Assembly (NCBI GenBank): GCA_032718565.1
Contig: JAVGVS010000399.1
Span: forward strand, 62,001 to 126,000
Direction: 5' to 3'
Length of the DNA stretch: 64,000 nt
Source: Distichodus sexfasciatus
Lineage: Eukaryota; Chordata; Actinopteri; Characiformes; Distichodontidae
Shown here: one piece after another, positions 59,165 through 64,000 of the stretch
Layout of the letters: every line of letters starts with the position of its first letter
Numbering within the stretch: position 1 is the stretch's first letter
Notes under the pieces: generated by a model
What the model was told of the DNA's origin: nothing
Database searches by the model: none
The model's input: the letters and a program-made list of their open reading frames with translations, nothing else
Position numbers and translations under genes: made by a program

Positions 59165-59464
59165 TAGGGGCTGGGAATTGACAAGATTTTGTCAATATCA
59201 GTGCCATTGTCGATTCTTCCTATCAACCCCATTCCTTATCAAGTCACTAATCGTAGTTTTTTGAGTGTGAAAAAAGTTCAGCACAGTTTTCCGCACCAAA
59301 ATTTTATTTTTCTCAAAACGGTGTCTGCTCAAGCCTGTGATCATGAACACATTCATATTTTATATTTAACGTTTTTATTACGCAGAAACATTCTATGGCT
59401 TAGTATTATGAAGAAAAATAAGGTTAGTGCCAGCTGGACATCATTTTTTAAATCCATTTTTGAA
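59165..59464 (+). repeat. Family N hAT-like left end
   Basis: It starts TAGGGGCTGGGAATTGACAA and continues 'tgtcgattcttcctatcaac', typical of a fish hAT-like repeat. The presumed right part, 'agaagaatcgataacgtcgg', appears only at about 59905, after a family E insertion. Confidence 0.5.
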
Positions 59465-59810
59465 CTCATCCGGCAATCTTTGAGCATTTGGACTTATTTT
59501 GGCCTAATTTTTGACTCATTTCTGGGAGAGACGTATGTTTTTGCCATGAGGGCGTTCCATCTGAGAGCCCGTCGGGAAATAACGAAACGTATAAATGTAT
59601 TAAATGTAAATCAAGTACTGTACTGTGAGTAGAACGCTGGTTGTTTTTGTTATTTGTCAGCTAAAATATCAGTTTAGTCTGTAATAAATTTAACCGAACT
59701 GGAACGTTTTAGTGAAGGTCGAACCGTGACAGTCGTGCGCACTAACAAACGCAGCGCACGTGTTTACATCGCGGAAAATATCATTAACGCGTCACGATTC
59801 CTCCTGGGTG
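59465..59810 (+). repeat. Family E repeat nested in family N
   Basis: 'tgactcatttctgggagaga', 'tgtgagtagaacgctggttg' and 'gtgtttacatcgcggaaaat' match copies at 0.1-1.7 kb. The central part is diverged. Confidence 0.7.
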
Positions 59811-61489
59811 AAGATTAAGTCGCAGAGAGTGTGACGTAATGTACCACGATGCAAAACTTAGGGAAAACCGGAAAACGTCGTACTGGGAAACGAGAGAATC
59901 GTTAAGAAGAATCGATAACGTCGGAGGTGTACGTGTGTTCGATGAGGACAAAGGATAAGTGCGTTCTTTTTGTGAATTATGAATGAGTAAGTGCATTATG
60001 TGCACTAGTTCCTGCACAACTTACACACGCTTCTGTAAAATTCCTGCAGTCATTAGCATCGCATTTTAAAACCTTTACACGGCAACATATTGAAAAGTGG
60101 AGGGATGATGTATTTTATGCTTGCCGGCGTCAGCCTAACGCTGTGTTATGAACCTTCGGTACTTCGCTTTCATTTCCTAATAACTATGAAACTGTCGTCA
60201 AGACTTACAGCCACACATAAAGTACTGGCCACAAAGTCCCGCTAGGTAAGAAATCACGCTATAACTAATTTTGACGCTTTGGCGAAAACGCTAGGATGGT
60301 TTGTCTACAAGTCTGTGTTTGTGGACGGAGCCTCGTTGCCGTTATTTTACCATAACGGCGTTTTGCCGTTGCCGTTGTTTTACTTCTTGCTGCTTTTATG
60401 CGACAGTCTCTCTTCTTGCTTTCTTAATGGACGAGGACGACGTCCCCTATGTCTTTTAAGGAAGATTAATTGCGGTGCCTGTCTTGTGTGACCAGACTGC
60501 CCGGCGTTCAGATTGAATTATGCCGACCCGCCGCTATTCCCCTATCGAGATAAGCGCCGACGCCGTCGGGATCGATGGCGAGAAAAATCTCACTTTTCAC
60601 CGGCCTTCGCAGACGGAGGAAGATCGGCGGCAAGCGGAGAGCGGGTCGAATGATTAATCGTGGGTTCGGGAAAAAAGCCGTCGGCGCATGGGCGGTTTAT
60701 AGAAACGTACACGCGGCAAAAGATGACTCTTTTCCGCTTCCCTGAACAGACCTAATAGGAAAGCAACATTTTCTGTACAAAATGAACAGAAAGCTAATTA
60801 GATTAATCATGTTTGCGTTTCAGCAGCCTGTAAGAGCCTAGGTGGAACGTGCAGGGTGTTTTAGATTAGTTGCAAAACATGGCGTCAGCCAGGTTAACCC
60901 CTTAAACCCTGAGCTTTGGTTGAACGATTTCAGCTTGAACTGAGCAACCCAAAAATTGAACAGCAACACTGCTGCTGTAATAGCTCTGTAATAGCTGTAT
61001 GATCTCATAACCAGACATAATTTGCTATTCCTACTATGATGTAAGAACGTGTAGTTCACTGACACTGCGTCACAGTTCAGGAAAAGGGACTTTTCGTCAT
61101 TTCGTGTTATAACAGAACCGATATTAGAAGTATGATGATGACGCTCCTAACAGCAGCTGAACGCTAATGAGGCTGAGAACCTCTTACGTACAGTCGTCTC
61201 AGTTGTACACTCCCGGGCGGTCTTCTGTTCTTGTCGGAAAGCTACCACTAGCCCGAGGAGTCACGAGCAGTTACCTAATGCAGAGGCCGTCTGCATTTCA
61301 GCACCATGGACAGCTCCTGACAGCCTCCGTGACATTTTGCATCGAGACGCAGCACATAAAGAGGGCGGCTGCAAACCAGAGCACACCGAACACACTTCCT
61401 GTGGCAATGTGCACAGTAAACGGGTTTAATAAATGGTACAGTGTTTAAAACACACTTCACTGACTAGGGTTTTTAGCAACATTCACTAT
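59811..61489. other. Intronic spacer
   Basis: 60480-60720 is CpG-rich and repeat-free ('gcgccgacgccgtcgggatc') and might be regulatory; nothing specific identified. Confidence 0.35.
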
Positions 61490-62116
61490 ATGTGACCCTC
61501 CACGGCAAAACCAGTCGCTTGTTGCAACGGAGATTTCCGAGAAAAACGAGCGTTTGTGTTGCGTGGGGTACCATTTTGGATTTTTTGTTTTTAGTGTTTT
61601 GAAACTGTACTGTTGTGAATAAATTTGGCTGGAAAACGTACCCTTTCCATCCTAAAAACGTGACTTTCTTGAGGTGAGGAATTCAATTCCAGCGGAATGT
61701 TAAAAGTTTCTGTTTTGACCGCTCTACTCCAATATTTACGGTAAATTCACTGGTTGACTAGCGTGAAGATATTTGTCCGGAATCCATCTTCGTCTCTCGA
61801 GTTCAGTTAACCTAACGCAGGTAGGCTATCCGTGTGGCCGTGAATGCAGCGTAGGCTACCGTAAATACAAACGTAGCCGCGACCGCACCAAGCGTCTGTG
61901 AGTGCTACGTCGATAGTCAACTTCAAAGGCAGATTTCTCCGTTTCTCACTTGGCGTGACAGGAGAAACCCGACTCCTTTGAATGTTGATATCTCAGTCAT
62001 ATGTCGTCTGATTCATTCGATATAGGTATCGTTGATTTATGACCTTTCATGAAAAGCTAATAACTCAATTGTGAAAATTTGCGACAAGCGACTGGTTTTG
62101 CTGTGGAGGGTCACAT
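61490..62116 (-). mobile_element. TIR element family H, copy 3, inverted
   Basis: The cleanest copy: the ends ATGTGACCCTCCACGGCAAA and its inverse 'ttttgctgtggagggtcaca' agree at about 36 of 38 positions through 'ccagtcgcttgt'. The interior is in opposite orientation to the 4.7 and 43.4 kb copies. About 627 bp, non-coding. Confidence 0.85.
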
Positions 62117-62613
62117 ATTAAGAACTGTGTATTTTATTTGGTCTGGACCAAAGCAAGCGAACTAACGGACTAACAGTATCATAGCACCGTCTCAGTACAC
62201 AAGCTGCTGTGCAATACAGTCGCCCGGCATTTTTCAGTCCCAGTTATGGTCTGTTTTAAATAGAAATGCATGTAACGCCACTGGAACAATGTGATCTTTT
62301 CTAATAGCATAAAATAATCTCCTCTGTGTTATGGCACATTCAACAGTGACACCAACTCTGTCTCAGTGGCAAGTTTCACTGTTTGATCTAACAAATCAGC
62401 TTTATCGGTCTTGATCTTTTGCCATCTTCCATCTCCAACCGCGAGCCATGGCATAATTGTGATAGTTAACGAAGCAGGGGTGCAATTGTCCCCATGTAGC
62501 ATCTCAGGCTCCGCTGTGGGGTTCGGCCGATTCGAGGTGAGACGTTTATTGTGTTTAAATTTGCAGCCAATTTGGCTTGAAGGTTATATATCCTTGGGAC
62601 AAGGATGCACTTC
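62117..62613. other. Intronic spacer
   Basis: Nothing recognised. Confidence 0.35.
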
Positions 62614-62789
62614 TTTGACCCATCCATGAAGGAGCAGTGGGCACCTGACGTGGGCAGCACCCGGGGAGCGGTGCTTGGGGATGGTACCTTGCTCACGAGT
62701 TCCTTGTGGTACCTTTACCGGTCCGAGATGGGAAGCGGTGATCTTCCGGTCACACTAACCCTAACCGTTATGCTACCAACTGCCCCTGG
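62614..62789 (-). repeat. tRNA-derived SINE, family B, reverse strand
   Basis: 'tgacccatccatgaaggagc', 'gcttggggatggtaccttgc' and the head 'ccgttatgctaccaactgcc' read in reverse. The 3' tail is missing. Confidence 0.85.
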
Positions 62790-62808
62790 GATTAAAAAAC
62801 ATGCTGTA

Positions 62809-63040
62809 AGTGAAAGATTATTTTTTATTGTGAACACAGCACAGCACAGCACACAGTGCACCGCAACCAAATGCGACCTCTGCATTTAACCCATCTGCAG
62901 AGGAGCAGTGGGCAGCTAACAAGCGCCCGGGGAGCACTGCTTGGGGACGGTACCTCATGTGTACCTCAGTGGTAACTTTACCACTCCTGGAGTCGAACCT
63001 GCGACCTTCTGGTCATGGGGCGAACACCCTACCATTACAA
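62809..63040 (-). repeat. tRNA-derived SINE, family B, reverse strand
   Basis: 'attgtgaacacagcacagca', 'gcttggggacggtacctcat', and B box in reverse (GAGTCGAACCTGCGACC). It follows another family B copy in the same orientation only ~20 bases away. Confidence 0.88.
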
Positions 63041-63159
63041 ACATCCCAAACATCCATCAGGTATCCCCGTGATTGCTCAGACACTTTCAGACTCTATCTA
63101 AAGCTGTCCTCTTAGTGCATAGCGAGCTGGAATTTCACCCAAAAAACGTTTCAGACGAG

Positions 63160-63325
63160 GGTGGTGTAACAGGTCGGGAGCTGACCCTGTGATCAGACCC
63201 TGTTTAAATCCCAGACCTGTGAGCAAGCATTTGCTGGCTTACCTGCTGAGGTCACATTTCCTTATAAGCGCAGTGTGTGCTGCGCTGTGGTGTGTTCACA
63301 ATGACAAACAATCCCTCACTTTACT
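63160..63325 (+). repeat. tRNA-derived SINE, family B, decayed
   Basis: 'ctgctgaggtcacatttcct', 'gcagtgtgtgctgcgctgtg' and tail 'gtgttcacaatgacaaacaa' are present; the middle is deleted. Confidence 0.75.
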
Positions 63326-63711
63326 TTCCCTCTAGCGGCTGCACCTTTGTTTCCATTTGCAATATGAGATGTGTGCTGGCGTTCGAGCTACTTTGAGGCT
63401 TTTAGGGGCATTAAGTAACTTCAGTGGAAGAGTGACTGCGCCTGCTCACATAAAGTCTCACCAGCACTAGAGAGTAGAGTTTGTCATATTCCTCACTTTG
63501 TGAGAATGTCTGTTACTTTCTCAAGGACACAGATGGCATGCGGCATGGCAGGAATTCAGATCACTTTACAGCACTGAAGTTGTGCTTCGTTGCTGACCGT
63601 GTGCCGTTGACCAACCATTTCGAGTGCTGACAATCACGATTGACATTCAGTCCGTGTCCCAAAAAGAGACGTCATAAGGTCATGGACTATTAATCAAACA
63701 TTTATTAAAAG
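63326..63711. other. Intronic spacer
   Basis: Nothing recognised. Confidence 0.35.
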
Positions 63712-64000
63712 TAGGGATGCACGATAATATCGGAATCATGACCGATGCTTAATTTTGCCTGATGTTTTCAGCCGATATTTTATGACGCGTTTATCGTACG
63801 TGGGAAAGGCAGCGCTTGTGCCCAGGCATGTCCGAAGTCTGAGGAAGGATTTTATACGACCCAAAATTCTGAACACGCAGTGGTACGTTTGCACAAAAAA
63901 TCAGTTGAATTTGTAATGTGTTTGTCTCACTTAGCGAATGTGGGCTCGCACATGGGCTGCGTCCCGAGCCGCATACTGCCGCACTTAATAGTATGGTTGG
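63712..64000 (-). mobile_element. Family F hAT-like element, cut by the window edge
   Basis: The end TAGGGATGCACGATAATATC opens the element. Its right part, 'gagccgcatactgccgcact' and 'taatagtatggttgg', is the reverse complement of 3790-3860. Confidence 0.75.

Noticed and set aside
1..64000. Bacterial-type systems (CRISPR arrays, toxin-antitoxin, phage or integron modules) as the hidden novel system.
   Set aside because: The tandem arrays lack constant-repeat/variable-spacer structure, there are no dense ORFs or operons, and the coding exons and SINEs are vertebrate.

Overview
This window is vertebrate nuclear DNA, most likely from a teleost fish. The evidence is two split coding exons with GT/AG splice sites, long introns, abundant microsatellites, and tRNA-derived SINEs and short DNA transposons of kinds widespread in fish. 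There are no operons, no bacterial-type gene packing, and no rRNA, CRISPR or phage signals. Family identities come from recognising motifs by eye, not from a database search.

The only protein-coding gene I can support is on the + strand: a plasma-membrane calcium pump (PMCA, ATP2B family), best matched by memory to ATP2B2. Its first coding exon ends at 32272. The next exon, 57906-58103, encodes the conserved cytosolic segment and first membrane helix. The 25.6 kb between them is one intron. Before the start codon lies a CpG- and CT-rich stretch (about 31141-32084) with short upstream ORFs; it looks like a promoter plus 5'UTR or 5' exon. The rest of the gene lies beyond position 64000. The first coding exon carries apparent small indels relative to the PMCA reading frame, while the second is clean.

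Everything else is repeats and unannotated spacer. 1-32 kb (upstream of the gene or in a long 5' intron) holds a hAT-type element with an exact 8-bp target duplication, a Harbinger-type MITE, a 66-bp tandem array (12.9-13.7 kb), a ~150-bp satellite (20.3-22.7 kb) interrupted by another transposon, and a ~161-bp array (24.0-24.7 kb). The 25.6-kb intron holds tandem arrays of foldback units (34.4-35.3 and 36.7-37.2 kb), a decayed Tc1-like transposase (47.6-48.0 kb), many SINEs, and two strong hairpins just before the second exon (56.9-57.3 kb). The downstream intron (58.1-64 kb) has more of the same families.

Repeat families are labelled here by letter: A, B and C are SINE-like; D, E, F, G, L and N are hAT-like, with AT-rich 'gattcgat' or 'cgatatcg' motifs; H has a long TIR starting ATGTGACCCTCC; I, J and K are other TIR elements. 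I found no convincing new biological system. The points most worth checking are the disrupted reading frame of the first PMCA exon, the upstream ORFs, the foldback arrays and hairpins in the intron, and a possible conserved regulatory block near 49.4-49.6 kb.
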